Source: Clostridia bacterium (GTDB taxonomy: Bacteria; Bacillota; Clostridia; Oscillospirales; Acutalibacteraceae). Taken from it: a DNA stretch of 64,000 bases. Made by a program: the position numbers and the translations under genes. Numbering within the stretch: position 1 is the stretch's first letter; every line of letters begins with the position of its first letter. The DNA lies in assembly GCA_017431035.1 (NCBI GenBank), contig JAFRLW010000028.1, positions 174,386-238,385 of the forward strand, in the 5' to 3' direction. The notes beneath the pieces were generated by a model. That model ran no database searches. It was not told the origin of the DNA and saw only the letters and a list, made by a program, of their open reading frames with translations. Of the stretch, positions 27,188 through 36,558 are shown piece by piece.

Positions 27188-28039
27188 TTAGATTTTTATG
27201 CCCGTCTTTTTAGTAATATCTTTGCGAATTTTTGAAAGCCTTTTGGAAACACCACCGTTGTTTGCAATGCCGACTTCTATGGCGGCTTCTTTCTGTGTAA
27301 ATCCTGCCATTAACATTTTTATGATTATTCTGTCGTTTGGATCAAGCGTTTTCCAATAGTCCTCAAGCGCAATATTTGAAAGTGCGATTTCCTCAGGGTT
27401 CAGATTATTATCGTGAATTTGCTCGGCAAATTCGGGATCGGGCAAAGTAGGATGTGCCGTATCAGTATGATACCATCTGCGATTATGATCTTCCGCACGG
27501 AAATTAGGTTTAATATTTGGGTTAAAATCTTCAAACGCTGACATTTCGTGAATCAGTTTTGAAAGCTTTTCATACTCCACAACATCAAGCAGAGTGCCTA
27601 CAGCGTTATGCAAGAAATTATCCGCTTTTGTTTCAAAATCGGGATCATTAAAATCAAACTGGCTGAAAATGGTATTAAGAATATCTTGGTGGTTTACGGC
27701 GATTTCATATACAGCATCGGAGATTATATCTTCCATACCGTCACGAAGTTCAAGGAGGGGATTACCCTGATGTTCAAAAGCATTGCCTCGCTCACCATTA
27801 ACACGAATCTTATTTTTATAGTATTTTGCCGGCACGCCAACACCTTTTTCACGAACAACCTTTTCAACTTCGCTATCAATAACTTCTTTTATATCTACCA
27901 TATCCGCAACTTTGTCGGCACTCCGTGAACTCGGATCCGTTATTGTTGCGGCAGACCAATCGTGTTTTTTGAAGAATGCCCGCAGTTCTTCAATAGTCGG
28001 CGCACGGTCAAGGTCAAGTAATGATGTATCTATAGACAT
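27188..28039 (-). CDS. Sigma-70 region 4-like DNA-binding protein of the element
   Basis: 283 residues. The last roughly 60 residues form a sigma-factor region 4-like helix-turn-helix (YWKTLDPNDRIIIKMLMAG, then FTQKEAAIEVGIANNGGVSKRL). The rest, acidic and helical, matches no family I can name, and no region 2 is seen, so it is unlikely to be a complete sigma factor. Its own terminator and place between the restriction system and the palindrome array make it a candidate regulator of transfer genes or of transcription through the array. Confidence 0.65.
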   Translation of the reverse strand: MSIDTSLLDLDRAPTIEELRAFFKKHDWSAATITDPSSRSADKVADMVDIKEVIDSEVEKVVREKGVGVPAKYYKNKIRVNGERGNAFEHQGNPLLELRDGMEDIISDAVYEIAVNHQDILNTIFSQFDFNDPDFETKADNFLHNAVGTLLDVVEYEKLSKLIHEMSAFEDFNPNIKPNFRAEDHNRRWYHTDTAHPTLPDPEFAEQIHDNNLNPEEIALSNIALEDYWKTLDPNDRIIIKMLMAGFTQKEAAIEVGIANNGGVSKRLSKIRKDITKKTGIKI

Positions 28040-28199
28040 AATTAAATCTCACTTTTCTAATAATCATTTTCATAATACGCCCCATTTTTTAACACCAAAA
28101 CATATAAAAAAGGGTTACATCTGTTTCGCATTTTTTAGCCTGAAAAGCAAAAGTGAAGTGTTTCTACGGCACCGTGACACTAGAATTATTAGTTAATAG

Positions 28200-30710
28200 T
28201 TAACTTAAATTCTTTTCAATTTCAACATCTAATTCGCTATTGAATTTTAAAATAGTGTTATTCTTTATGCTCTCAAAAAATGCGTTATAACTTCTTGGAG
28301 TAAGCATCGTAAATTTATATTTTTCTTCATTAAGATGTTGATTGATTAACCTAACATGTTCAACGGCAGCTATATGCTTACCTACATTTTCAGGATGCGG
28401 GGAAGGTATTTCTTCATCACCCTTAATCTCTACAATAATAATTTTATCATTTGCTTTGATGAAGAAATCCGGATTAAATTTTTCATATCTTATAGCTTCG
28501 CCGTGTCGAGGATTTTTCTTCCACGAAAAGTCTATAGAATAAAATCCTTTTGAAGTAGACTTGACCCACGAAGTTATAATTTTCGAACTAGCTATTAATT
28601 CATCTATGAATCTCTTTTCGGGCTCATGGTTAGAAAAACAAAATGATGTTACCGTTTTAAAAGTATTTTTATTTGATACTTTTTTCTGTCTATAACCGTT
28701 ACTTGTGTCTATTATTTCGTTAAAAAATTCAATTTCTTCATCTGACAAATGACTTTTTGTATTATCAGTCCAAAATAAAGTGTTGCTGTTTTTCAATCCG
28801 CTAGCACTCGTAGATTCACAACACAAACTTTTTGTTTTTACTTCAAAAAACTTATCTGGTTTTGTACTATACGTAACATATGTTGAGCCCTGTCGCCAAG
28901 CGGTAGACATAGACGCTATAAACTTGTTCGCGAGCGATTCTGTGATAACTGTGTTACCGCTTTCTTTTAGCGAACGTTTGATAATCTTCTCTAACGTTTC
29001 AACAGGATACTTGGCTTGATATTGTTCTGCCAAACCCAAATTATCATCGTCGGGGATATCCCTGAATCTATCCCACATTTTATAGGCCATATCCTCTACA
29101 CTGATTGTATTATGAGTAAGTTTGGTTTTCCATGTTTTGCTTTCATTTTTTAAATTAGATAGTTCTATTTCAACGCTTTCTTCAGGCAAGGTGGTTGGTA
29201 GGGTTATGTAACCTTTGTCAAATAGATTATACAAACCTACTTTTTGTTTTGTTTGAGGTGAGGCAATAGGAACCTTTTTGTATTCACAATTTAAAATCTC
29301 AAAATGATAATCAGATTCCTGCAAAACTTTAGTAGAAATACGACGTTCTATCTCTAATATTTCATCAACAAGTTTTTTAACGGCAAATGCCCATTTTTCA
29401 TGGTTAAAAACTATAACCTCGGGTTTACCAAACGAAAAACTCCAATTCGACGGAACGCGCAGACCTCTACCTAATACCTGAGCAATTAATAATTTAGAAT
29501 TAAAAGCTCTCTCTTCGTCAGGAATAATTTGAAATACCCGTTTTACATCCCAGCCTTCCGTAAGCATGGAAACAGAAAAAATCCATTCAACTTTAGAATT
29601 TGGCGAATCCACATCTTTCAATCGTGCTCTATCTGCTGCCGCATTAGGCTTAGAATGAACAACTAAGACTCTTTCGTTAACTTCGTCATCAGTTAAGTTG
29701 TAATTTGTTTTTAAATATGTTTTAAATCTTTTGGCTAACGAATCGCAAGAATTTGTTTTTTCCGTAACTATGATAGAAATTGGTAAAATGTTTTTGACGC
29801 TTAATTCATTCTTTATTTCATTATGGGAATTTACAATGACTTGCCACTGCTCTTCCTTTTTGGCTGGCATGTTTTCTTTTATAATATATGATACACTTTT
29901 AATCCAACCGTCATCTATTGCTTGCTTTAAGGAATAACGATAAATGACGTCAACAAAATAATCGTTATCTTTATAATAACAAGTACCGGAGACGCCAATA
30001 TTATACTTGGGGTTTATATTCTCTATAAAACTTTTCCATTGATTTTGTTCAGAGTAATAAATGTGATGCGATTCATCATTGAGTATAAGTGTTCGTTCTC
30101 CCTTACCTGTTAAGCTATCAACAATTGAATTTCTGGCGTTTTTGTATATAGCATCTCTATTTTCAATACATATACAACCTTTAACAATACTTTCGTTGCC
30201 AGAAATTATTTTAGGCGGCACCGAGGATAAGCAGTCATTTAATTTGCTATCCATGGCAAATGCTTCGAATTTATCTTTAAGCTCTCTTTCAATGGTAATA
30301 CTTGGAACCAAAACAAGGACTTGATCAACAAATCCTGCACATAGCATTATTGTAGCAAGACCGTATAATACCCAACTTTTTCCTGTCCCTGTTGCTAAGT
30401 CAATATTGGCCGTATAATATTTTTGGAAAAACAATCTATTAATTAATGCATTTTGGGTTGGATACTTTTCTTTAAGATGTGGATTATTTATATAGTTTTC
30501 TAAAGCCAAATCTCTAATATTACTATATTGATCACCACACATAAAGCGCAAGGCTGTAAATATAGCTTCCTCTTGGTATTTTCTTCCGTTAGTTAATGCC
30601 AAAACGAAATTATCATACTTACTTTCATCCCATTTGCTAATATCTACATTATTACCAACTGTCAAAACTAAATCTTGTTCTTTAATTCTAATTTTATTTT
30701 GTTCCATCAA
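28200..30710 (-). CDS. res: Type III restriction enzyme, Res subunit
   Basis: 836 residues. Superfamily 2 helicase motor with Walker A DLATGTGKSWVL (residue about 100), DExH box ILNDESHHIYY, motif III-like GVSGTCYY, and motif VI QVLGRGLRVP. The C-terminal PD-(D/E)XK nuclease is visible as NPDFFIK...IIIVEIKGDEE. It uses ATP to translocate or switch on DNA and cuts when two unmodified sites meet head to head, in complex with Mod. The start overlaps the mod stop by 17 bases. All motifs look intact. Confidence 0.93.
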   Translation of the reverse strand: MMEQNKIRIKEQDLVLTVGNNVDISKWDESKYDNFVLALTNGRKYQEEAIFTALRFMCGDQYSNIRDLALENYINNPHLKEKYPTQNALINRLFFQKYYTANIDLATGTGKSWVLYGLATIMLCAGFVDQVLVLVPSITIERELKDKFEAFAMDSKLNDCLSSVPPKIISGNESIVKGCICIENRDAIYKNARNSIVDSLTGKGERTLILNDESHHIYYSEQNQWKSFIENINPKYNIGVSGTCYYKDNDYFVDVIYRYSLKQAIDDGWIKSVSYIIKENMPAKKEEQWQVIVNSHNEIKNELSVKNILPISIIVTEKTNSCDSLAKRFKTYLKTNYNLTDDEVNERVLVVHSKPNAAADRARLKDVDSPNSKVEWIFSVSMLTEGWDVKRVFQIIPDEERAFNSKLLIAQVLGRGLRVPSNWSFSFGKPEVIVFNHEKWAFAVKKLVDEILEIERRISTKVLQESDYHFEILNCEYKKVPIASPQTKQKVGLYNLFDKGYITLPTTLPEESVEIELSNLKNESKTWKTKLTHNTISVEDMAYKMWDRFRDIPDDDNLGLAEQYQAKYPVETLEKIIKRSLKESGNTVITESLANKFIASMSTAWRQGSTYVTYSTKPDKFFEVKTKSLCCESTSASGLKNSNTLFWTDNTKSHLSDEEIEFFNEIIDTSNGYRQKKVSNKNTFKTVTSFCFSNHEPEKRFIDELIASSKIITSWVKSTSKGFYSIDFSWKKNPRHGEAIRYEKFNPDFFIKANDKIIIVEIKGDEEIPSPHPENVGKHIAAVEHVRLINQHLNEEKYKFTMLTPRSYNAFFESIKNNTILKFNSELDVEIEKNLS

Positions 30711-32640
30711 TTATCATCCTCTTTTCGTTGCCGCAATTATCCACAAAGATAAACATGGCTGTTTTATCAAAAGATTTAATTTTTATTGACGTTTTCAATT
30801 GCCTTTTTTTAGTTTTAGCATTTATTTCGTATAAATCTTTGTTGTAAAAAACATCGTCAATATCAAAGACTTCACCATCATAGTTATAGTCAATTAAAAT
30901 CATTGATAGTTCTGTTTTTTGTTCACCTTTCATTCTGCTGTTACTTCTGAATTTCTTAATTCTTAATTTATTAGTCGCAACCTCAAAATCAACAGTTGGC
31001 GGTTGAATAAAATCAAATCCAATAGAGTCTACTATTTCATTTATTGAATCACTATCTTTTGGTTGCTTAGCGGGTGTGAAATTTTCAGTGAACTTAGCCA
31101 GCATAGAATAAGGGACACGCAGAATATGATATATTCTATTCTTGATTTCAATATCATCTTCAGCAAATGTAAACTGTCCTTGAGGTGCTATTATAAAAAT
31201 TTCGTTTCCAGTATTTGCGCCAATGATGGTGTCAATTTCATTAATGGTTTCATACGATATTTTTAAATTGTTTTCTTTTAGTTCTTGTGGCGAATATACC
31301 TTTACCAAGCAATTGTCTTTTTCACCATCAAAATCCAAACCTTTAACTTTTGTTTTTGAGGCTTGACAATTCCAAAGTTGTAGTGCAAATAGTTTCCAAT
31401 TTTCTTTATCAAATTTATTTAATTTTTCTGCATCATACAAACCACCTGAATACAACATGAATGGACGTATATTTTTTATTTGCAACAGCCGTTTTTGAAT
31501 TGTGTAAATTGAATACTTTCCTACATCAACAGCTATCCAACGCCGTCCTAATTTTTCGGCCATAACTGGAGTTGTTCCACTCCCTGCAAAAAAGTCTAGC
31601 ACTAGATCCCCTTGTCCTGTACAACATTCAATTATTCTATTTAATAAATCTTCTGGCTTTTGAGTCGGATATCCAGTTTTTTCCTTCTTGTCTTTAGGAT
31701 CTACTGCTTGTATGTCCATCCAAACATCGTCTATGACAAACCCTTTAACAGTCATAATAATGTCGTCATTTTTAGGATGTCTACCATTGTTTTTTACAAA
31801 CTTATCGTAATATCCAGTAAAACGGCTATCGTTTTTTGGATAATTAGCACCTCTAATTTCATTGCCGTTTACAAGATACTCTTTCCATCTTTCCGCGTCA
31901 ACCGTGTCTTCATAATCATCATCATACTCTAAAGAAAAGTTAGGGTTGTTTTTATTCTTATACCAGTATATTACATTATGTTTTCTCGGAAAATAATTCT
32001 GAGTTTTTCCCTGATAAGTTCTAAAATGCCAAACTATTTCATTCAAGAGATTATTTTTTCCAAAAACTTCATCCAATATAATTTTTATATAATGGCTCAT
32101 TTTCTGATCCAAATGAACAAATATAGTTCCGTCGTCTGCCAGCAATTCTTTTGCCAATATTAAACGCTTTCTTATGAATTCTATAAATTCAGCCCCAGAC
32201 AACTTATCCGCATATGCAACCTGCTCGGCACCTTGCACCTTAAAGTCCTGCTTTGTTGTAAAAGGTGGGTCAATATAAATTAATCTAACGCCATCTGTTC
32301 CGTCTGAATTTTTAAGTTTTCCATCTTTTTTCATTTGAATGAGAGTTTTTAATATTTGCAAATTTTCACCGAATATTAATTTATTAATCCATTCGTTCGA
32401 ATTGAATTCAGTATTTGGCGGAAAAATCTTGTCTTCTTGTAAAGGCACAGGAATAGTTTCTGTTAAAATTTGCTCTTTTCTTTCTTTTCCCCAATATATT
32501 AATTCATATTCGCGTTTTTCGGGAGGAAAAAGTATGTGGGATAGTTCATTAGGAATTTCCTGATTGTTTTCTATATAATCCCTTGCCATTTCAAGTGCTT
32601 GCAATTGCGCTGCCTTTTCATTTTGATTAGTAAAGCTCAT
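30694..32640 (-). CDS. mod: Type III DNA methyltransferase, Mod subunit
   Basis: 648 residues. Beta-class N6-adenine methyltransferase order: catalytic DPPF in LIYIDPPFTTKQD (residue about 125), then the SAM motif DFFAGSGTTPVMAEKLGRRW (residue about 350). The target recognition region lies between and after these. It confers site specificity and host protection and carries Res. SD CGGAGG precedes the ATG. It is the first gene of the two-gene restriction unit, about 120 bases downstream of fic. The recognition site cannot be read from sequence. Confidence 0.93.
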   Translation of the reverse strand: MSFTNQNEKAAQLQALEMARDYIENNQEIPNELSHILFPPEKREYELIYWGKERKEQILTETIPVPLQEDKIFPPNTEFNSNEWINKLIFGENLQILKTLIQMKKDGKLKNSDGTDGVRLIYIDPPFTTKQDFKVQGAEQVAYADKLSGAEFIEFIRKRLILAKELLADDGTIFVHLDQKMSHYIKIILDEVFGKNNLLNEIVWHFRTYQGKTQNYFPRKHNVIYWYKNKNNPNFSLEYDDDYEDTVDAERWKEYLVNGNEIRGANYPKNDSRFTGYYDKFVKNNGRHPKNDDIIMTVKGFVIDDVWMDIQAVDPKDKKEKTGYPTQKPEDLLNRIIECCTGQGDLVLDFFAGSGTTPVMAEKLGRRWIAVDVGKYSIYTIQKRLLQIKNIRPFMLYSGGLYDAEKLNKFDKENWKLFALQLWNCQASKTKVKGLDFDGEKDNCLVKVYSPQELKENNLKISYETINEIDTIIGANTGNEIFIIAPQGQFTFAEDDIEIKNRIYHILRVPYSMLAKFTENFTPAKQPKDSDSINEIVDSIGFDFIQPPTVDFEVATNKLRIKKFRSNSRMKGEQKTELSMILIDYNYDGEVFDIDDVFYNKDLYEINAKTKKRQLKTSIKIKSFDKTAMFIFVDNCGNEKRMIIDGTK

Positions 32641-32759
32641 TGTTTAGTCCTCCGATTAACAACTTTGTTTTGAAAAATTGAAGTTATTGCTTTCAACATT
32701 AAATTTTATAATAATTATCTCACAATCTATGTCCCATAATCAGGACTTACAAATCTGAT

Positions 32760-33668
32760 TCATTTGCCTACTACGCCTAGCACTCTTAAATAATCATCCA
32801 GCCGTTCGTTTACATATCCGGCGATGAGTTCTATCATTTTGCTGGCTTTGCCGTTTTTGTAGTATTCATCAAAAGCGTCATAATACTTTTTACGGTCGGC
32901 AAATTTTACATTGATAGGCGGATAGCCGTTACGAATTAAATCAAGATTGAGAATAAGTCGTCCTGTTCTGCCGTTGCCGTCAATAAATGGGTGGATACCT
33001 TCAAACTCCAAATGGAAAAGGGCAATTCGCTCGATTGGATTCATTGTAGAGTTTCGCTTTTCGTTTTCAAGCAGTAATTCGGTTATCTTTGGCTCAATCA
33101 AATATGGTTGCACTGGCTCGGTGAAAGCACCCATAATTCTTACAGGAATACGGCGAAACACGCCCTTATCATCAGGGCGGTCTATGAGTACAAGTGAATG
33201 AATTTGTTTAATAATACTTTCCGAGAGGGGAAGTTCCTTTGTTGCAATATCCTGCACAAAAAGAAAAGCGTCACGATGACCGATTGCTTCCATATGATCC
33301 TTAAGCGGTTTTTGATCAACGGTCATACCCTCAAGTGCCATAGCGGTTTCTTTAAGAGTCAGCGTATTACCCTCAATAGCGTTGGAATTATAGGTAAATT
33401 CAACCATAAATTCTTCACGCAAGCATTCGACCTCGCCTTGTGTTAGAGGACGAAGAGTAGATAGCAATTCTCGCTTTTGCTCTATCTTTTCAAATAGAGA
33501 AGGGGCTTTGAGTCTCCCGTCACGCGGTTTTTGTGCGTTTTCGGGAACCATATAAAGTTTTCCTTTTTGGATTGCACCCGGAATTTTCCCTTCGGCGCAC
33601 AGAATACGGGCTCGTCGTGCGGAAATGCCCCATTTCTCGGCGGCTTTAGCCAGTTTTATATATTCCAT
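32760..33668 (-). CDS. fic: Fic-domain protein
   Basis: 302 residues from the ATG with SD GGGAGG; a TTG/ATG start 7 codons earlier is less likely. N-terminal HTH-like segment (KAAEKWGISARRARILCAEGK) followed by a Fic domain with the full active-site loop HPFIDGNGRTGR (residue about 218). The inhibitory motif TYNSNAIEGN (S-x-x-x-E-G) precedes it, so this is a class II, self-inhibited AMP/NMP transferase. Fic proteins modify target hydroxyls with nucleotides and can act as toxins. It lies upstream of mod/res with its own promoter. Confidence 0.92.
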   Translation of the reverse strand: MEYIKLAKAAEKWGISARRARILCAEGKIPGAIQKGKLYMVPENAQKPRDGRLKAPSLFEKIEQKRELLSTLRPLTQGEVECLREEFMVEFTYNSNAIEGNTLTLKETAMALEGMTVDQKPLKDHMEAIGHRDAFLFVQDIATKELPLSESIIKQIHSLVLIDRPDDKGVFRRIPVRIMGAFTEPVQPYLIEPKITELLLENEKRNSTMNPIERIALFHLEFEGIHPFIDGNGRTGRLILNLDLIRNGYPPINVKFADRKKYYDAFDEYYKNGKASKMIELIAGYVNERLDDYLRVLGVVGK

Positions 33669-33707
33669 TTGGTTTCCTCCCAAACACAAATATATTATTA
33701 CGATAGT

Positions 33708-33736
33708 ATAATATCACATTTCAGGAATAATATCAA
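33708..33736 (-). promoter_or_regulatory. fic: Promoter of fic
   Basis: Minus strand TTGATA (33736-33731), 17 bases, TATTAT (33713-33708), about 40 bases ahead of the start. Confidence 0.7.
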
Positions 33737-33809
33737 GATAAAATAAAGATTTATTTTCTTTTTATTGTTCCCGTAATTTGCAAGCGATACAAAAAGCGAT
33801 CAAAAAAAG

Positions 33810-33840
33810 AAACCAGTAGTGATTTTGCCACTACCGGTTT
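33810..33840 (-). terminator. Terminator after DUF6809-like gene
   Basis: Stem AAACCGGTAGTG/CACTACTGGTTT on the minus strand, then CTTTTTTTG. Confidence 0.85.
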
Positions 33841-33861
33841 CTCAAACAATTTTCTCTTTAA

Positions 33862-34122
33862 TTACATTTTAAAGTCAATGAGTAATCCTACGGCGAGAGT
33901 AAAGCCATATGTAAATGCGGCGGCTTCGGTTATTGAATCCATTTCATTTACTGCGGTGTAATATTTCTCGAACAGTTCGGCTTGTTCAGGGGTGAGGGTT
34001 GCTTCGAGTTTTTCACGATTGTTTCCCACAAGGCGAAGCAAGTTTTTATATTCCGCATTGCCCTCGACAAATTGTTCGACAGGGCGGATATTGCCGTGCC
34101 AGAGGTTTTCGAGTGTTGTCAT
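33862..34122 (-). CDS. Small DUF6809-like protein
   Basis: 86 residues, no signal peptide or cysteines. The pattern (LENLWHGNIRPVEQF, LTPEQAELFEKYY, EAAAFTYGFTLAVGLLIDF) resembles small DUF6809-type proteins common on Clostridial mobile elements; the function is unknown. Its ATG overlaps the tnpV stop by four bases (ATGA), so the two are translated together. Confidence 0.65.
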   Translation of the reverse strand: MTTLENLWHGNIRPVEQFVEGNAEYKNLLRLVGNNREKLEATLTPEQAELFEKYYTAVNEMDSITEAAAFTYGFTLAVGLLIDFKM

Positions 34123-34415
34123 GTAAACAGTACCTCGCTTTTGACAATCTCTTCGGTACGGTTGTGAATGTTATTCATCATTCCCACCCATTTCAGTTGA
34201 TCGGTTGCTTTGAGTTCTTCGGTCACGCCTTCGGCTTTTGCCATTTGCTTTATTAGCTGAAAAAGCATTTCTTCGGCTTGCTCATTTACGCCTTTTAGAT
34301 AAGAGTTCAATGTTCCGTTCATCCGCATAACATTTATAACCGTTGGTTTGTTTGCTTTTAGGTAATCATAATGTCTGCGGCCGAGAATTCCTATGTCTTT
34401 TAAGTTGTCTTTCAT
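34119..34415 (-). CDS. tnpV: TnpV-like transposon-encoded protein
   Basis: 98 residues from the ATG with SD GGGAGG; the ATG at 34445 lacks a site. The sequence (LGRRHYDYLKANKPTVINVM, then LFQLIKQMAKAEGVTEELK) is typical of the TnpV family found on Tn4451-type and other Clostridial mobile elements. Its role is not known. First gene of the tRNA-proximal end of the element. Confidence 0.8.
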   Translation of the reverse strand: MKDNLKDIGILGRRHYDYLKANKPTVINVMRMNGTLNSYLKGVNEQAEEMLFQLIKQMAKAEGVTEELKATDQLKWVGMMNNIHNRTEEIVKSEVLFT

Positions 34416-34516
34416 AATGCAAAACCTCCCTTGCGGTATCATCATACTATAAGGGAGATTTGATCCAAAATGTGCGATTTTGATACGGGTAAATGTAGAT
34501 TAAAAGTGTTGAATGT

Positions 34517-34535
34517 GTGCAACGCGCGTGCAACG
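34517..34535. repeat. Integrase arm-type sites, tRNA end
   Basis: Two GTGCAACG words 11 bases apart, the same spacing and orientation as at 21599-21617. An AAGCCCTTTATTTA word is inverted between the two ends (21565-21578 and 34599-34612). No gene in 34446-34660. Confidence 0.55.
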
Positions 34536-34632
34536 GAAACGAATTTAAGTGAATTTTAAATTTTTTCATTTTGGAAACAAAAAGCCCCGAAACCCTCATA
34601 AATAAAGGGCTTTAGGGCATTTTGAGACAAAG

Positions 34633-34660
34633 AAAATCCGCCTTAAAAAAGACGGATTTT
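34633..34660 (-). terminator. Element-borne terminator for tRNA-fMet
   Basis: Stem AAAATCCG/CGGATTTT directly after the CCA end of the tRNA on the minus strand; T-rich end. It replaces the native terminator displaced to 21486-21531. Confidence 0.65.
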
Positions 34661-34736
<76 letters not shown>

Positions 34737-34756
34737 ATATTCGGTTTGTAGAAAAT

Positions 34757-34785
34757 ATTATACTACAAACCATATTATATTTCAA
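34757..34785 (-). promoter_or_regulatory. Promoter of tRNA-fMet
   Basis: Minus strand TTGAAA, 17 bases, TATAAT, about 20 bases before the tRNA 5' end. Confidence 0.8.
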
Positions 34786-34842
34786 GTGTTTTTTTCATTT
34801 CTTTTGCAAATATTATTTGAAGCCTTTATGTATCGGCGGTTA

Positions 34843-35394
34843 TCAGTAGTTAAGCCTTGCCATAATCTCGCCGCCCTTATCTTTAAGCCAGCGATTTCTT
34901 TCTTTATAATCGGGCAAAACGCTATAAACCTCATCATAAAAACTCTTGCTGTGGTTCATATGTTTTAGGTGACACAGTTCGTGCACAACGACGCTGTCTA
35001 TAATATCGGGAGGCGTCAGCATCAAAAGACAGTTGAAGTTCAAATTGCCTTTTGAGGAGCAACTGCCCCAGCGTGTTTTTTGGTGGCGGATGGTGATTTT
35101 ACCGTATTCTACGCCCAAAACACCGCTGAAATACTCTACCCTTTTCGGTATAAAGTCTTTAGCCTTTTTGGTCAGTTCCTCAATTTCTTTAGAGGAAAGT
35201 TTCGGCGTGTTCTTTAGCTTTTCGGCGCTTTGCCTTTGCTTTGACAGGTGATTTTCTATCCAGCGTGAACGCTTATTAAGAAAGCGCTCTATCTCTTTTT
35301 TGGTAACAAATATCGGTGCCCTGACATAAACCTTTCCCCGTTTTATCTCGACGGCAATAGACCCTCTGTTACTCCAAATAATTTCGTATTCCAT
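34843..35394 (-). CDS. YgjP-type zinc metallopeptidase-domain protein
   Basis: 183 residues, a typical length for the YgjP/WLM-type family. The zinc site is VVHELCHLKHMNHSKSFY (HExxH plus a downstream His), with the family words TRWGSCSSKGNLNFN and APIFVTKKEIERFL. The cytosolic role is unclear, possibly a protease. The start lies inside the 38-bp repeat, which also exists 1.16 kb upstream, so its original 5' end was duplicated by the neighbouring insertion. SD AGAGG. Confidence 0.87.
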   Translation of the reverse strand: MEYEIIWSNRGSIAVEIKRGKVYVRAPIFVTKKEIERFLNKRSRWIENHLSKQRQSAEKLKNTPKLSSKEIEELTKKAKDFIPKRVEYFSGVLGVEYGKITIRHQKTRWGSCSSKGNLNFNCLLMLTPPDIIDSVVVHELCHLKHMNHSKSFYDEVYSVLPDYKERNRWLKDKGGEIMARLNY

Positions 35395-35409
35395 AAAGCC
35401 TCTATTGTA
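35372..35409. repeat. 38-bp direct repeat, copy 1 (ygjP start)
   Basis: 37 of 38 bases equal 36536-36573. Contains the ribosome site, ATG and first codons of the YgjP gene, and the stop region of the acyltransferase. Confidence 0.9.
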
Positions 35410-36529
35410 TTTTCAAAGCCAAGTTATCTACAAGTTTATTGATTTGTTTTGTGCAAAAGTCTGATACTTTATTTATTAGTTTTTCAATTCTTAAAAGTTT
35501 GAACAAATATATTCTGATTATTTCTACAGCCGAGCATGCAAGCCAAATGCCAAGCGCAGTTCCTATAACAGCCAAAGGCAGGAACAAGGGATTATAATTT
35601 ACGAAAACAGTAAACCTGTTATGAAGACACTCCCATATTAATGGATGCAGATGAATAATATACACTCCGAATGTTGCGGTAGAAAAAAGTTGAATTGTCT
35701 GCCGTAACTTTTCGTGTGTAGAAATCTTTGAAAAAGCCAACAACAAACAAATTGAGCAAATAAGCACCGTCGGAGATACATACGACACAAATATATTATT
35801 TAGATAATATGCTTCCGCTCTGATATTAGACAAATACTCAAACATTATTTTAACAAGAAACGTTATAATTACACAAACAAAATAGCCTATAACAAGTTTT
35901 TTTGTCTTGATTTTCGAAGCAATATTATACTTTTTTAAGTATGCCCCTATTATATACAGTATCGCAAGCCACAGCGGACTGTATCCGTCACCAAGATAAA
36001 ATACATCCACACCTGTGATAATGTTGAGTGTTATAATCGGCAAAACAGAGAACACCCCAACGAGAGCAACTATCAAAACGGTAGCCTTTCTAAAAGACAG
36101 GTTATCAATAAGATAATTAAAGAATGGAATAAAAAAGAAAATTGCAAAATATGAAGAAAAGTACCAATATTGTCCACATGTTACCGGAATAAATGATTTT
36201 AAGATGTCTATTATACTTACCGGCAAAAGATTGAAAACTTTGAAAACAATATTAATTGTAAACAGATAAAAGGCAACCTGTATCCAAAGCGAGAATATGT
36301 TTTTTAATTTTATATTCCTGCCAAAGCAAATGTAACCGGATATAAGCGCATAACAGTTGACCGCACAATACGCTGCGATTTCAAGAAACCAAACTTCTCC
36401 ATGTTTCAAAGATAAATCAGAAAGTTTATTTAGTATTCCGCCTCTACCTAATACATGAAGAATAACAATCATAATCATTGAAACGTTTTTTAATAAATCA
36501 ATGCCCGTATTTCTTTTAGTATTTGTCAT
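35402..36529 (-). CDS. Membrane acyltransferase (acyltransferase-3 family), inserted
   Basis: 375 residues from the ATG; a TTG four codons earlier is weaker. About ten membrane helices, active-site-like His in MIVILHVLGRGG, then CAVNCYALISGYICFGR, matching OafA/YiaH-type transferases that acylate envelope glycans. It is AT-richer than its neighbours and lies exactly between the two 38-bp repeats, so it looks like a recently acquired single-gene insertion. Its start overlaps (ATGA) the stop of a 10-codon ORF created by the duplicated ygjP start. Confidence 0.85.
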   Translation of the reverse strand: MTNTKRNTGIDLLKNVSMIMIVILHVLGRGGILNKLSDLSLKHGEVWFLEIAAYCAVNCYALISGYICFGRNIKLKNIFSLWIQVAFYLFTINIVFKVFNLLPVSIIDILKSFIPVTCGQYWYFSSYFAIFFFIPFFNYLIDNLSFRKATVLIVALVGVFSVLPIITLNIITGVDVFYLGDGYSPLWLAILYIIGAYLKKYNIASKIKTKKLVIGYFVCVIITFLVKIMFEYLSNIRAEAYYLNNIFVSYVSPTVLICSICLLLAFSKISTHEKLRQTIQLFSTATFGVYIIHLHPLIWECLHNRFTVFVNYNPLFLPLAVIGTALGIWLACSAVEIIRIYLFKLLRIEKLINKVSDFCTKQINKLVDNLALKIQ

Positions 36530-36558
36530 ATCCTTCTCCAAATAATTTCGTATTCCAT
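36526..36558 (-). CDS. 10-residue leader ORF from duplicated ygjP start
   Basis: Reads MEYEIIWRRI and stop. The first seven residues equal the YgjP N-terminus; the rest is the insertion junction. It has the same SD as ygjP (AGAGG), and its TGA overlaps the acyltransferase ATG by four bases, so ribosomes would be passed on. Probably a relic that now drives translation, not a functional peptide. Confidence 0.6.
   Translation of the reverse strand: MEYEIIWRRI

Noticed and set aside
27188-28039. Complete alternative sigma factor
   Set aside because: Only a region 4-like helix-turn-helix is visible; no region 2 motifs for -10 recognition.
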